Origin: JBHHYS01 sp046757645
GTDB lineage: Bacteria > Acidobacteriota > Terriglobia > Acidiferrales > 2-02-FULL-67-57
Direction: 5' to 3'
DNA: 64,000 bases
Assembly: GCA_046757645.1 (NCBI GenBank)
Contig: JBHHYS010000001.1
Location: 1 to 64,000, forward strand
Part shown: positions 44,729 to 53,949 of the stretch, piece by piece
Layout of the letters: each line of letters starts with the position of its first letter
How positions within the stretch are numbered: position 1 is the stretch's first letter
The notes under the pieces: generated by a model
What the model was told of the DNA's origin: nothing
The model's database searches: none
What the model saw: only the letters and a program-made list of their open reading frames with translations
Program-made: the position numbers and the translations under genes

Positions 44729-46189
44729 ATGATGCGGGATTGGGCCCAGTGGGCACTCGATACCGCCGCCGCCCGCGGCGCCACCTACGCCGACGTACGG
44801 GTGCTCGACACCCGCCAGCGCACCCTCTCGACCAAGAACGGCAAGGTGGGAACGCTGGCGGAGAGCGAGTCGCTCGGCTTGGGCGTGAGGGTGATTGCCG
44901 AGGGGGCCTGGGGTTTCGCCGCCACCGACCGCTTGACCCGGGAGCCGATTGATGCCACCGCAGCCCGGGCGGTCGCGCTGGCCCGCGCCAGCGCCCGGGT
45001 CAAGAAGAAGGATGTGGCCTTGGCGCCGGAAGAGAAGATCACCGCTTTCTGGCAAACGCCCATCGAGAAAGACCCCTTCGCCGTGCCGCTCGAGGAAATG
45101 ATGAAGCTGCTGTTTCGGGCGGACGAAGAGATGCGCCGCGTGCCGGGGCTCACCCTGGCGGAGACCTCCATGGCCTTCAGCCGCCAGGAGCAACTCTTTG
45201 CCAGCACCCTGGGGAGTGAGATTCGGCAGGTGAAGGTGATCTCCGGCGCGGGCTTGGTTGCCACTTCCTTTGCCCACAACGAAATCCAAAGACGTAGCTA
45301 CCCGAACTCCTTCGGCGGCCAGTACGCCAGCGCCGGCTACGAGCTGATTGAGCGCCTCCAACTGGTGGAGAATGCCCGGCGGGCGGCGGAGGAAGCCGTG
45401 GCGCTGCACAAAGCCGACCAGTGCCCGAAAGGTCGGCGGACGCTGATTCTGGACAGCTCCCAGCTCGCCCTGCAGATCCACGAGTCCATCGGGCACCCCA
45501 TCGAACTCGACCGTGTCCTGGGCACCGAGGCCAACTTCGCCGGCACTAGTTTTCTCTCCCTGGACCAGCTCGGCCGCCTACAGTACGGCTCTGAAATCGT
45601 CAACGTGGTGGCGGACGCGCGCCTGGAGCACGGTCCCGGTCTGGGCACCTTCGGCTACGACGACGAAGGCGTACCGGCGCAGTGCATCGACATCATCAAG
45701 GACGGCCGCTTTCTCGGCTACCTCAGCTCGCGGGAAACCGCGCCGGTCATCGGCCTCGCCCGCTCCGGCGGCACCGTGCGCGCCCAAAGCTGGAACCGCA
45801 TTCCTCTGATTCGCATGACCAACGTCAGCCTGCTACCCGGACGCTGGAAGCTCGCCGACCTGATCGCCGATACCGACGACGGGCTTTATCTGGAAACCAA
45901 CCGCAGCTGGAGCATTGACGACCGGCGCTACCATTTCCAGTTCGGCACGGAAATCGCCTGGGAGATCAAAGCGGGGAAGAAGACCCGTATGCTGAAGAAC
46001 CCCTCCTACAGTGGCATCACCACCGAGTTCTGGAACAGTTGCGACGCCATCGCCCACCGCGACTACTGGACCCTGTGGGGCACCCCCAACTGCGGCAAAG
46101 GTCAGCCCATGCAAACCATGGGCACCGGCCACGGCGCCGCCCCCGCGCGCTTCCGCAATGTGCACGTTGGAGTGGCCTATGCTCAGTGA
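44729..46189 (+). CDS. tldD: Metalloprotease TldD
   Basis: The 486-residue TldD has the zinc-binding motif HESIGH (His251, Glu252, His256 in H-E-x3-H) with EADFAGTSF-like EANFAGTSFLSL next to it. Also GLGVRVIAEGAWGFAAT, GYDDEGVPAQ and GTVRAQSWNRIPLIRMTNV. TldD and TldE form a barrel-shaped heterodimer that digests unfolded peptides and processes peptide products such as microcins. The tldE gene begins 11 bases before its stop, so the two subunits are coupled. Confidence 0.95.
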   Translation: MMRDWAQWALDTAAARGATYADVRVLDTRQRTLSTKNGKVGTLAESESLGLGVRVIAEGAWGFAATDRLTREPIDATAARAVALARASARVKKKDVALAPEEKITAFWQTPIEKDPFAVPLEEMMKLLFRADEEMRRVPGLTLAETSMAFSRQEQLFASTLGSEIRQVKVISGAGLVATSFAHNEIQRRSYPNSFGGQYASAGYELIERLQLVENARRAAEEAVALHKADQCPKGRRTLILDSSQLALQIHESIGHPIELDRVLGTEANFAGTSFLSLDQLGRLQYGSEIVNVVADARLEHGPGLGTFGYDDEGVPAQCIDIIKDGRFLGYLSSRETAPVIGLARSGGTVRAQSWNRIPLIRMTNVSLLPGRWKLADLIADTDDGLYLETNRSWSIDDRRYHFQFGTEIAWEIKAGKKTRMLKNPSYSGITTEFWNSCDAIAHRDYWTLWGTPNCGKGQPMQTMGTGHGAAPARFRNVHVGVAYAQ

Positions 46190-47510
46190 GACGCGCTGCC
46201 AGGAAATCTTCGAGACCATCCAGCGCGCCAGTTCAGCCGATGAAACCGAAGTGTTTCTGGCGGCGAGTGAGTCCACGCTGACGCGCTTCGCCAATAACAT
46301 CATCCACCAAAACGTGGCTGAAGAGGGAATTGACGTCTCCGTCCGCGCGCTGGTGGAGGGTCGCACCGCCCGCGCCTCCACCAACAAGACGGACGCGGCG
46401 GCGCTGGGTCGCGTAGCCGAACAGGCGGTGACCAGTGCCCGCTGGCAGCCGCGCGACCCTGACCTGCTGCCCCTGCCCGAACCGCAGTCCTACCGCAGCC
46501 TAGACCGTTACTGCGAGCTGACAGCTCAGCTCACACCCCAGGCCCGCGCCCAGGCGGTCAAGAAGGTAGTGGAGCGCGCGGACCGAAACCACCTCACCGC
46601 CGCCGGGGTCTTTTCCAACGGCAGCCTCACCCAGGCGCTGCTCAACTCCCGCGGCTTGTTCGCCTACCACCGGGAAACCAAGGCAGAGTTCTCCGTCACC
46701 TACCTGGATGGCGGCTCCGGCTGGGCGAAAGGCAACTTCACCCGCGCCAGCCAATTGGACGTTGAAAAGTTGGCGGCGCGTGCCTGCCAGAAGGCCCTCA
46801 AAAGCCGGGAGCCGAAAGAGATCCCCCCTGGACGCTACACCGTCATCTTGGAGCCCGCCGCGGTGCTCGATCTGGTGGGATTTCTCTTCTACGACTTCGC
46901 CGGCACCGCGGTGCTCGATCAGCGCAGTTGCTTCACCCAGCAAATCGGAAAGAAGGTTTTCGGGGACAACATTTCCATTTGGGATGATGTCTACCACCCT
47001 TTGCAAGCCGGAGCGCCCTGGGACGGCGAGGGAATGGCTCGCGGCGCCGTGCAATTGGTGGACCGCGGCGTGCTGAATAATCTGGTCTACGCCCGCCACA
47101 CCGCCAAGAGGATGAACACCGATGCCACCGGGCACGGCCTGCTTCTGCCGAACGAGTGGGGCGAAGCACCGCTGAATCTGGTGTTTGCCGGCGGAACCAC
47201 TTCGCTCGAGGCGATGATCCGCGCCACCGACCGCGGGGTGCTGGTCACGCGTCTGTGGTACATCCGCGAAGTCGACCCCTATGAGAAAATCCTGACCGGG
47301 ATGACGCGGGACGGCACCTTCTACGTCGAAGCGGGCAAGATCCAACACCCCATTCGCAACCTGCGCTTCAACCAAAGCCTCAAAGAGATGTTGAATCAGG
47401 TGGAGGTGCTGGGCCCGGCGGTGCGGGCCGCCGGCGAGGAGTCCTTTGAGATGGTGGTCCCGGCGATGCGGGTGGCCAACTTCCACTTCACCGAAGTCAC
47501 GAAATATTAG
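46179..47510 (+). CDS. tldE: TldE/PmbA family protein, partner of TldD
   Basis: 443 residues from ATG 46179: ADETEVFLAASESTLTRFANNIIHQNVAEEGIDVSVRALVEGR, GVFSNGSLTQALLNSRGLFAYHRET, PGRYTVILEPAAVLDLVGFLFYDF and MNTDATGHGL. As in other TldE proteins, the HExxxH of TldD is absent (VILEPAAVLDLV at that place). TldE supports the TldD active site. The frame is open further upstream only inside tldD. Confidence 0.93.
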   Translation: MLSETRCQEIFETIQRASSADETEVFLAASESTLTRFANNIIHQNVAEEGIDVSVRALVEGRTARASTNKTDAAALGRVAEQAVTSARWQPRDPDLLPLPEPQSYRSLDRYCELTAQLTPQARAQAVKKVVERADRNHLTAAGVFSNGSLTQALLNSRGLFAYHRETKAEFSVTYLDGGSGWAKGNFTRASQLDVEKLAARACQKALKSREPKEIPPGRYTVILEPAAVLDLVGFLFYDFAGTAVLDQRSCFTQQIGKKVFGDNISIWDDVYHPLQAGAPWDGEGMARGAVQLVDRGVLNNLVYARHTAKRMNTDATGHGLLLPNEWGEAPLNLVFAGGTTSLEAMIRATDRGVLVTRLWYIREVDPYEKILTGMTRDGTFYVEAGKIQHPIRNLRFNQSLKEMLNQVEVLGPAVRAAGEESFEMVVPAMRVANFHFTEVTKY

Positions 47511-47564
47511 AAACAGCGAGCCTATCCCGTCGCCTCTCGCCGACCGCGAGCGAATCAGGCTGAG

Positions 47565-48185
47565 ATGAATCGCTTCTTCACCTACCTGCACCGCCGGTCG
47601 CGCGAAAAAAAGTACTGGCTGTTCTGGGAGCTGCTCCAGCCCACGCCGGCAACGCGCATCCTCAACGTGGGCGCCAGCGGCCGCACAATCGGCCTGCAGG
47701 AGCAGTTCGAAACCTTCTATCCCCATTCTGCTCGGGTTGTGGGCGGCGGCCTCTCATTCGCCGACGTAGAGGACTATGCACGCAGCTTTGCCGAGGTGCG
47801 AGCCGTGGTGTTTGACGGCTGCGCGCTGCCCTTCGCCAACCAGTCCTTTGACATCGTGTATTCGAACGCGGTGCTCGAGCACCTCCCTACCTGGGAAGCC
47901 CAGCGGCAGTTTGCCGCCGAGGTGCGCCGCGTGGGCCGCAACTGGTTCGTCACCACACCCAATTTCTGGTATCCCATCGAAGCCCACTACCATCTCCCCC
48001 TGGTGCAGTTTCTTCCCCACCACTGGCAGCGCGGGTTGGCGCGGGCCCTGGGCAAGACACCCTATCCGAGACTGCGGCTGCTCAGCGCGCGTCAATTGCG
48101 GCGGCTGTTTCCCGAGAGCCAGATTCTCGGCTGCCGGGTAACCTTTTATCCGGAGACGCTGGTGGCGGTGCGCCGGCTGACGTAG
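47565..48185 (+). CDS. SAM-dependent methyltransferase (class I)
   Basis: A 206-residue protein with motif I in RILNVGASGRTIGLQEQF and a motif II/III region VVFDGCALPFANQSFDIVYSNAVLEHLPTWEAQRQFAAEVRRVG, which is the Methyltransf_11 signature. The C-terminal half (YPIEAHYHLPLVQFLPHHW, LRLLSARQLRRLFPES) is like methyltransferases that act on glycans or lipids. The N-terminus has RRSREKKYWLFW. The substrate is unknown. It follows tldE by 54 bases. Confidence 0.85.
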   Translation: MNRFFTYLHRRSREKKYWLFWELLQPTPATRILNVGASGRTIGLQEQFETFYPHSARVVGGGLSFADVEDYARSFAEVRAVVFDGCALPFANQSFDIVYSNAVLEHLPTWEAQRQFAAEVRRVGRNWFVTTPNFWYPIEAHYHLPLVQFLPHHWQRGLARALGKTPYPRLRLLSARQLRRLFPESQILGCRVTFYPETLVAVRRLT

Positions 48186-48300
48186 CGCGAGCAAGTTCCC
48201 GTCCCACCAACCTGCCTGCCTGCTGCCCGCCTCCCGGCGGCGCAGGCTTCGCTCCCGACGGCGGAGGGACGGGGTTTGGTGCGATTGGGTTCGAACGGCA

Positions 48301-49314
48301 CTAAGGCGGGGGTTGACCCGGCAGGAATTCGAGGGTGCGGAAAACCTTGCGAAGAATAGCCTGCTGGAAACTACGGGTCTCGCCGGCCGCGGTCAGCCCC
48401 AGCAGAGTGTATTGCTGCCCGCCGCGGGCGAAGTAAACCGCCAGCCCGCTCCAGAATCGTCCTTCCGCCGAGCCGGTAAAACTGCGTTCCACGGCCGGCA
48501 GGCCGGCCACCCTGGTCGGCCGGTCCTGGTCGCGGCGGTAATTTTCGTAGAGTCGCTGCAGGTTTCGTTCCGATTGGCGGATGTAGTCGGCCAGCTTCCC
48601 CTTGTAGGTTTCCCGTCCAATCAGCAGCAGCGTGGTTTCGTCGGGTGTCCCCAGCACGGCCACCAGAGGACTTTCGGGTTTGATGAGCTGAGGATAAGAG
48701 CGCCAGGTGGGCGGCTTGAACATCTGGAAACGATAGCTTTCGTTGACGTACTGGGTGCCGGTGAGGTGCTCGATAATCTTTTCCGGCCGTGCCAGTGCGG
48801 CTGGCAGGGCCGGGCGGCGGGCTTCTTTCCGCCGGGCTAGCGTTTCTCTTCTGGCGGGTTTCGGCTTGGGTCTCTCGGTAACCAGCTTGGCAGATTTCTT
48901 GCCCGAAGCCGGCGGCGCTTTCTCAGGCGTTGCTTTCGCCGCCGTTTCTTTCTTGGCAGGTTCGGGTTGAGCCTTCTCGGTAGCGAGTTTCCCCGGCTTC
49001 TTGGCAGCGCGCTTCGCGGGTTTTTGAGCCGAAGCCGGCGGGACTTTTTCGGGTACTCCTCTTGAGGGCCCGCGGGTCGCCGGCTTCTCCGCGGGCGACG
49101 TGACAAAGAGGATGCGGGCGATGCGGTCCTGGTAAATAATCGCAAAGCCGAAGCTGGTTTCCACCCGGAAGGCGCCGTTCTCGTAGCCCACGATTTTGCC
49201 CACCAGCTTAGTGCTGTCTTTCAGGTAAAACTCTTCCGCGGCGGCGGGCGCCACGCTCAGAAAAAGTGTCGCGAGCGTCACGGTCAGAATTCTTGCAGCC
49301 GGTCGGGAAATCAT
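48301..49314 (-). CDS. Exported protein with a Lys/Pro/Ala-rich repeat linker
   Basis: About 337 residues from ATG 49314: a signal peptide ending APAAAEE, then a small SH3-like segment (EEFYLKDSTKLVGKIVGYENGAFRVETSFGFAII). A low-complexity linker of about 100 residues follows, with two related units (each P-E-K-x-P-P-A-S, then K-x-A-K, then L-x-T-E and P-x-P-A-x-x-E-T). The last ~150 residues (YVNESYRFQMFKPPTWRSYPQ, VAVLGTPDETTLLLIGRETYKG, FLPGQPPP) look like a PsbP/MOG1-like lipid- or protein-binding domain. It may span between cell wall and membrane. Function unknown. Confidence 0.68.
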   Translation of the reverse strand: MISRPAARILTVTLATLFLSVAPAAAEEFYLKDSTKLVGKIVGYENGAFRVETSFGFAIIYQDRIARILFVTSPAEKPATRGPSRGVPEKVPPASAQKPAKRAAKKPGKLATEKAQPEPAKKETAAKATPEKAPPASGKKSAKLVTERPKPKPARRETLARRKEARRPALPAALARPEKIIEHLTGTQYVNESYRFQMFKPPTWRSYPQLIKPESPLVAVLGTPDETTLLLIGRETYKGKLADYIRQSERNLQRLYENYRRDQDRPTRVAGLPAVERSFTGSAEGRFWSGLAVYFARGGQQYTLLGLTAAGETRSFQQAILRKVFRTLEFLPGQPPP

Positions 49315-49369
49315 TGTCCGAAAGTATGACACCGGGCGGCGGCGCTTGTAAAGCCGAACTCCGTCGGCA

Positions 49370-50266
49370 CTACTTCGATTGACAGAAGACGTAGCCGAGC
49401 ACGCGGTAGATCAATTTGGCGGCCAGGAAGTCGGCGGCGTGCAATCCGGGCGTGGGCAGCAGTTCCACCACGTCCATGCCCACCAGGGTGCGCCGGCGCG
49501 CCACGATGCGCAGCAGGTGGGTAACCTGCTCCCAGCTCAGGCCGCCGGGTTCCGGAGTGCCGGTGGCGGGCATGATGGAGGGGTCCAGCCCGTCGAGGTC
49601 GAGGGTTAAATAGACGTGCGGCGAAAGAGCCGCCGCCACCTCCTCGGCCCATTGCGTTGCCGGGCGCTTAACAATGTCTTTCGCCCAGAAGATTCGGGTG
49701 TTGAGCTTGGGAATCTCGGCGGCTTCCTCCTTCGACAGACTGCGGATGCCCACTTGCACGGCCGGGCAGGTCTCGAGCACACGCCGCAGGGCGCAGGCGT
49801 GGCTGGAGGGGTTGCCCTGGTAGCTCTCCCGCAGGTCGGCATGGGCATCGATCTGCAGCACGGTGAGGTCGGAGAACTTGCGCGCTGCTGCCGACACCGC
49901 CGCCGGCGTCAAACTGTGCTCGCCGCCCAGCAGGACGGGGAATTTGCCTTCCTCCAGGAGAGCCATAACCGTGGTGCGGATATGGGCCAGCACGCTATCC
50001 AGCGAGCCCTCTTCAGTCTCCATCTCTTCCAGCGTGGCGATGCCGATGCGCGGGTAGGTTTCCCCGCCGAGCTCGTCGTCAAACGTTTCCATGTTCCGGG
50101 ACGCCTCGATGATGGCACCCGGACCCTTGCGGGTACCGCGAGCGTAGGTGGTGGTGCGTTCGAGCGGCACCGGCACCACCACCGCCCGTGCGCGTTCGTA
50201 GCGGGCGTACTCGTCTTCGATCCCCGCAAACCGAAAAGGCGGCGACGGCGGATAGCTTTTCAGCAT
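49370..50266 (-). CDS. speB: Agmatinase (ureohydrolase family)
   Basis: About 298 residues from ATG 50266. The ureohydrolase metal motifs are present: LLGGEHSLTPA, LQIDAHADLRESYQG and YLTLDLDGLDPSIMPATGTPEPGGL. These hold a binuclear Mn site. It splits agmatine into putrescine and urea. The next genes, a deoxyhypusine-synthase-like gene and a pyruvoyl arginine decarboxylase, make agmatinase the preferred reading over arginase or guanidinobutyrase. A longer frame to 50305 adds a non-homologous start. Confidence 0.9.
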   Translation of the reverse strand: MLKSYPPSPPFRFAGIEDEYARYERARAVVVPVPLERTTTYARGTRKGPGAIIEASRNMETFDDELGGETYPRIGIATLEEMETEEGSLDSVLAHIRTTVMALLEEGKFPVLLGGEHSLTPAAVSAAARKFSDLTVLQIDAHADLRESYQGNPSSHACALRRVLETCPAVQVGIRSLSKEEAAEIPKLNTRIFWAKDIVKRPATQWAEEVAAALSPHVYLTLDLDGLDPSIMPATGTPEPGGLSWEQVTHLLRIVARRRTLVGMDVVELLPTPGLHAADFLAAKLIYRVLGYVFCQSK

Positions 50267-50411
50267 CGGTGCCCTTCTTTTAGCATCCCACGGCACGGCA
50301 CACAAGTGCTGAGATTCGAGGACCTCGAAGAAATTTTTCGCTGAAAGGATTTTGCGCGCAGGTTATACTCTACCGGGCGAGATCAGAATCCAGCCAGCGA
50401 GGAACAGCAAA

Positions 50412-51536
50412 ATGAACAAACCGTCAGAAGACCGCGTGCGGCGACTGCACGACCCCGTGGAGGACAAGCTGACCCCCATCTACCCCATCGACCTGAGCCA
50501 AATCCACTCCATTGATGACTTGGTGCGGGCCATGGGACGGACAGCCTTCACCGCCCGGCAGATCGGCGACGCCGCCGACGTGCTGGAGGTGATGGCGCGC
50601 GACAACGACTGCCTGGTTGTCCTCACCCTTTCGGGGGCGCTGACGGTGGGCAAGATGGGCCTGATTATTTGCGACTTGATTGACAGCGGGCTGGTGAAGG
50701 CGGTGGTTTCGACGGGCGCGCTGATGGCGCACGGTCTGGTGGAAGCCACCGGCCGGGCGCACTTCCGGTACACCCCGGGCATGGACGACAACGAACTCTT
50801 CTGGGCGGGCTACAATCGGGTGTATGACTCGCTGGAGCCGGAGGTGAACCTGGACAAGGTCGAAGCCGTGATCCAGACGGTGTTCGAGGAGTGGGAGGCG
50901 AGCGAGGCGGTAACCAGCTGGAAATTCAGCCAGCGCGTCGGCGACTTCCTGCGCCGCACCACTCCGGAGCGCGGCATTCTGAAATCCGCCTACGAAAAAA
51001 AAGTGCCCGTCTACATCCCCGCCTTCACCGACTCCGAGATGGGCATCGACCTCGCTCTTCACAACCTCGCCCGCAGACAGAAGCGCCGACCCCCACTGAA
51101 GTTCGACGCCTTGGAGGACCTGGAGCATTTCACCACCACCCTGGTGACAGCGAAGCGGCTGGGGATTTTCACCGTCGGCGGGGGCGTCCCCCGCAACTGG
51201 GCTCAGCAGTTTGGGGTGTACGTGGAGTTGCGCCTGCGGCGCGGATACGACAACTTCGAGTTGAAGCGCTACCACTACGGAGTGCGCCTCTGTCCCGAGC
51301 CAGTGCACTGGGGCGGGCTCTCGGGCAGCACCTACTCGGAGGCTGTTTCCTGGGGCAAGTTCGTCCCGCCGCAGGAAGGCGGCCGCTTTGCCGAAGTCAT
51401 GGAGGATGCCACCGTGGCTCTGCCCCTGGTGGCCGGAGCGGTGCTGCAACGCATCGGCTACCTGCCCCGGCGCACAACGGCGGAGGTGGAAAAGAAGACC
51501 GCGGGCGGCGCCGGGGTGCCAGCCCGGTCGCGCTAG
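50412..51536 (+). CDS. Deoxyhypusine synthase-like protein (probable polyamine transferase)
   Basis: The 374-residue protein has the DHS/homospermidine-synthase fold: LVVLTLSGALTVGKMGLIICDLIDSGLVKAVVSTGALMAHGL, VPVYIPAFTDSEMGIDLAL, FTVGGGVPRNWAQQFG and, near the C-terminus, GLSGSTYSEAVSWGKF. The Lys of EAVSWGK (residue 316) matches the human Lys that carries the aminobutyl intermediate. Bacteria have no eIF5A, so such proteins are thought to use free amines, for instance making homospermidine from putrescine and/or spermidine. Neighbours are speB and pdaD. The start is ATG 50412, after GAGGAAC. Confidence 0.85.
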   Translation: MNKPSEDRVRRLHDPVEDKLTPIYPIDLSQIHSIDDLVRAMGRTAFTARQIGDAADVLEVMARDNDCLVVLTLSGALTVGKMGLIICDLIDSGLVKAVVSTGALMAHGLVEATGRAHFRYTPGMDDNELFWAGYNRVYDSLEPEVNLDKVEAVIQTVFEEWEASEAVTSWKFSQRVGDFLRRTTPERGILKSAYEKKVPVYIPAFTDSEMGIDLALHNLARRQKRRPPLKFDALEDLEHFTTTLVTAKRLGIFTVGGGVPRNWAQQFGVYVELRLRRGYDNFELKRYHYGVRLCPEPVHWGGLSGSTYSEAVSWGKFVPPQEGGRFAEVMEDATVALPLVAGAVLQRIGYLPRRTTAEVEKKTAGGAGVPARSR

Positions 51537-51550
51537 GGGGAACAGCAAAG

Positions 51551-51580
51551 GCGGGCGAAGGGTCAGTGCCCTTCCCGCTT
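51551..51580 (+). terminator. Hairpin between convergent DHS-like and pdaD genes
   Basis: GCGGG then GAAGGG (51551-51562) pair with CCCTTC-CCGC (51569-51578) around TCAGTG, and TTATT follows. The position between two converging genes and the short T-rich tail fit an intrinsic terminator for the plus strand. Confidence 0.5.
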
Positions 51581-51660
51581 ATTCGGCGGAATCTGAACTA
51601 CAAGAAACCCCGAGAGTATCAGCTGTAGGAAATAATCAGACGGAACAAGTTGGAACGACC

Positions 51661-52212
51661 CTAGTCTTCCCCGAGCAGGATGGCCGCCGCCAGCACGGTG
51701 GTCCACAGGCCGCGCTTGTCGCCCACGGCTGATTGGGTGGTATTCATGGTGCGCACGATTTTGTTGGAGATGCGGTAGATCTCCTTCTTCTCGTCCCAGT
51801 TCAAGTCCGGATCGAATTCCACGTCCAGGGTGGTCGCCAACATTTCCGCCGCCAGCTCCTCGGCGTACTCGCCGGCGCGGTCTTCCGTTTCGCCGAAGGA
51901 GTGGTGTTCGGAAAGATAACCATACATTGATTTATCGGCCGGCAGCGCCAGCCCGATCGAAGCGGCGATCAACCGATGGGGTTCGCGGGTGGAGTTTTCG
52001 GTGAGCACCACAAAGGTGACCTGGCCGGGCCGGAGCCGCTTCAACCCCTCGGTGCGGGAAATCAGCTTGCAGTGAGGGGGGAAGATGCTGGACACCCGGA
52101 CAAGGTTGAAGGAGGCAATTCCGGCGGAGCGCAGGGCCAGCTCGAAACTGGAGAGCCGTTCGCGATGCTTTCCGACCCCCTTGGTCAGAAAGATCTTCTT
52201 CGCAACGAACAT
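51661..52212 (-). CDS. pdaD: Pyruvoyl-dependent arginine decarboxylase
   Basis: A 183-residue proenzyme. [16 protein letters not shown] contains the self-cleavage site between Ser41 and Ser42, which creates the pyruvoyl group on the beta-chain end. [24 protein letters not shown] holds the expected proton-donor Glu, and the [12 protein letters not shown] and [17 protein letters not shown] segments fit archaeal PdaD and bacterial homologues. It decarboxylates arginine to agmatine, the substrate of SpeB. It is convergent with the DHS-like gene, so the three polyamine genes are clustered but on two strands. Confidence 0.92.
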   Translation of the reverse strand: MFVAKKIFLTKGVGKHRERLSSFELALRSAGIASFNLVRVSSIFPPHCKLISRTEGLKRLRPGQVTFVVLTENSTREPHRLIAASIGLALPADKSMYGYLSEHHSFGETEDRAGEYAEELAAEMLATTLDVEFDPDLNWDEKKEIYRISNKIVRTMNTTQSAVGDKRGLWTTVLAAAILLGED

Positions 52213-52484
52213 TCTCTCCCGTCCACCCCGGCTCTGACCCCTAAGCGATGCGCGAGCGCGCTTTCCGCCACTCGATTCTTATCCGACAGACTCGCGCAGA
52301 AAAAAAACCGCGCCCACTATGCGGAAGAAGTCCACCGCTGTCAATCCCTTTTTCCCGCTCGGGAGCAAAAATCTCCGCCTTGACGCGCCGCGGGGTTTGT
52401 CCTAGAGTGACACTACCACATGGGGGCGACAGCGAGCCGACACAACCGCTCGCGCATCCTTCTCCTCTCTGCCTGGGAGGCTCC

Positions 52485-53894
52485 ATGAAGCCCAAAGAAG
52501 TGTTGGAGTTTGCCGAGCGCCACAAGGCGCAAGTGGTGGACATTCGCTTCACCGATCTTCCCGGTCTCTGGCATCACCTCTCTTTTCCCACTCACGCGCT
52601 GGAGGAGAAATCCTTCGAAGACGGTTTTGGGATTGACGGCTCCAGCATTCGTGGTTGGGCAGCCATTCATGAAAGCGATATGTTGTTGGTGCCGGACCCG
52701 GACACCGCCTTCATGGATCCTTTCCGCGATGTGCCCACCTTGTGCATGATCGGCAACGTCATGGACCCCATCACCAAGCTGCAGTACCCGCGCGACCCCC
52801 GCTATGTGGCGAAGAAAGCGGAGGCCTATCTGGTTCACACCAGCGTGGCCGATGTCGCCTATTTCGGGGCGGAGGCGGAATTTTTTATTTTTGACAACAT
52901 CCGCTTCGACCAGCGGGAGCAATGCGGCTTCTACTTCATCGATGCAGAAGAAGGGCGCTGGAATTCCGGCCGGGCGGAGCGCAACCTGGGCTACCGACCC
53001 CGCTACAAGGAAGGCTACTTTCCCGTCCCCCCCACCGACCACTACCAGGACCTCCGCACCGAAATGGCCCTGGCGATGGAGCGCTGCGGGTTGCAGGTCG
53101 AATGCCACCACCATGAAGTGGCCACGGGGGGCCAAACCGAAATTGACTTTCGCTTTGCGCCCCTGGTGCGTGCCGGCGACAACCTGATGCTGTTCAAGTA
53201 TGTGGTGCGGAACGTGGCGCATCAGTATGGCAAAACGGTGACCTTCATGCCCAAGCCGCTCTTCCAGGACAACGGTTCCGGGATGCACACCCATCAGAGC
53301 CTGTGGCTGAAGAACAAACCCTTGTTTTCCGGGGAACTCTACGCCGGGCTGAGCCAAACGGCATTGTGGTACGTCGGGGGGTTGCTGAAGCACGCCCCGG
53401 CGCTGGCCGCTTTTGTGGCTCCCACCACCAACTCCTACAAGCGCCTGGTGCCGGGCTTTGAGGCTCCGGTGAACCTGGCCTACTCCCGTCGCAACCGGAG
53501 CGCGGCGGTGCGCATCCCGATGTACTCGCCCAACCCGAAGACCAAGCGCATCGAGTTTCGCCCCCCCGACCCCACCTGCAACCCCTACCTGGCGTTTCCC
53601 GCCATGCTGATGGCCGGCTTGGACGGCATCGAGAACAAGATCGACCCGGGCGAGCCCCTCGACCGGGATATCTATGACATGAGCCCGGAGGAGTTGACGA
53701 ACGTGCCGGCGCTGCCCGGTTCGCTCGAAGAGGCGCTGGGGGCACTGGAGCAGGACCACGAGTTTCTGCTGGAGGGCGACGTGTTCACCAAGGAAGTCAT
53801 TGACCTCTGGGTCAGCTACAAGATGAAGAACGAGGTGCAGGCGATGAGGATGCGGCCGCACCCTTACGAGTTCGCTCTCTACTACGACGCCTAG
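52485..53894 (+). CDS. glnA: Glutamine synthetase, type I
   Basis: The 469-residue GSI has [104 protein letters not shown] and [12 protein letters not shown]. The adenylylation loop is [13 protein letters not shown] with Tyr397, the residue modified by GlnE in enteric bacteria, and glnE follows 55 bases later. The enzyme is of the adenylylation-controlled beta type. The ATG at 52485 (GGGAGG upstream) is chosen; an open upstream extension is not GlnA-like. Confidence 0.97.
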   Translation: MKPKEVLEFAERHKAQVVDIRFTDLPGLWHHLSFPTHALEEKSFEDGFGIDGSSIRGWAAIHESDMLLVPDPDTAFMDPFRDVPTLCMIGNVMDPITKLQYPRDPRYVAKKAEAYLVHTSVADVAYFGAEAEFFIFDNIRFDQREQCGFYFIDAEEGRWNSGRAERNLGYRPRYKEGYFPVPPTDHYQDLRTEMALAMERCGLQVECHHHEVATGGQTEIDFRFAPLVRAGDNLMLFKYVVRNVAHQYGKTVTFMPKPLFQDNGSGMHTHQSLWLKNKPLFSGELYAGLSQTALWYVGGLLKHAPALAAFVAPTTNSYKRLVPGFEAPVNLAYSRRNRSAAVRIPMYSPNPKTKRIEFRPPDPTCNPYLAFPAMLMAGLDGIENKIDPGEPLDRDIYDMSPEELTNVPALPGSLEEALGALEQDHEFLLEGDVFTKEVIDLWVSYKMKNEVQAMRMRPHPYEFALYYDA

Positions 53895-53900
53895 CCCAGG

Positions 53901-53921
53901 CGCGCCTCGCCCCGGGGCGCG
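53901..53921 (+). terminator. GC-rich hairpin between glnA and glnE
   Basis: CGCGCC (53901-53906) pairs with GGCGCG (53916-53921) just after the glnA stop. No T-run follows, so it may reduce rather than end transcription into glnE, setting a ratio between GlnA and GlnE. Confidence 0.35.
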
Positions 53922-53949
53922 CTTCTGCAGTAGACTCCCCGGTAGGCCC

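Noticed and set aside
52248..52484. N-terminal extension of glnA
   Set aside because: Low-complexity, not GlnA-like, and the ATG at 52485 has a good ribosome-binding site and matches the family start.
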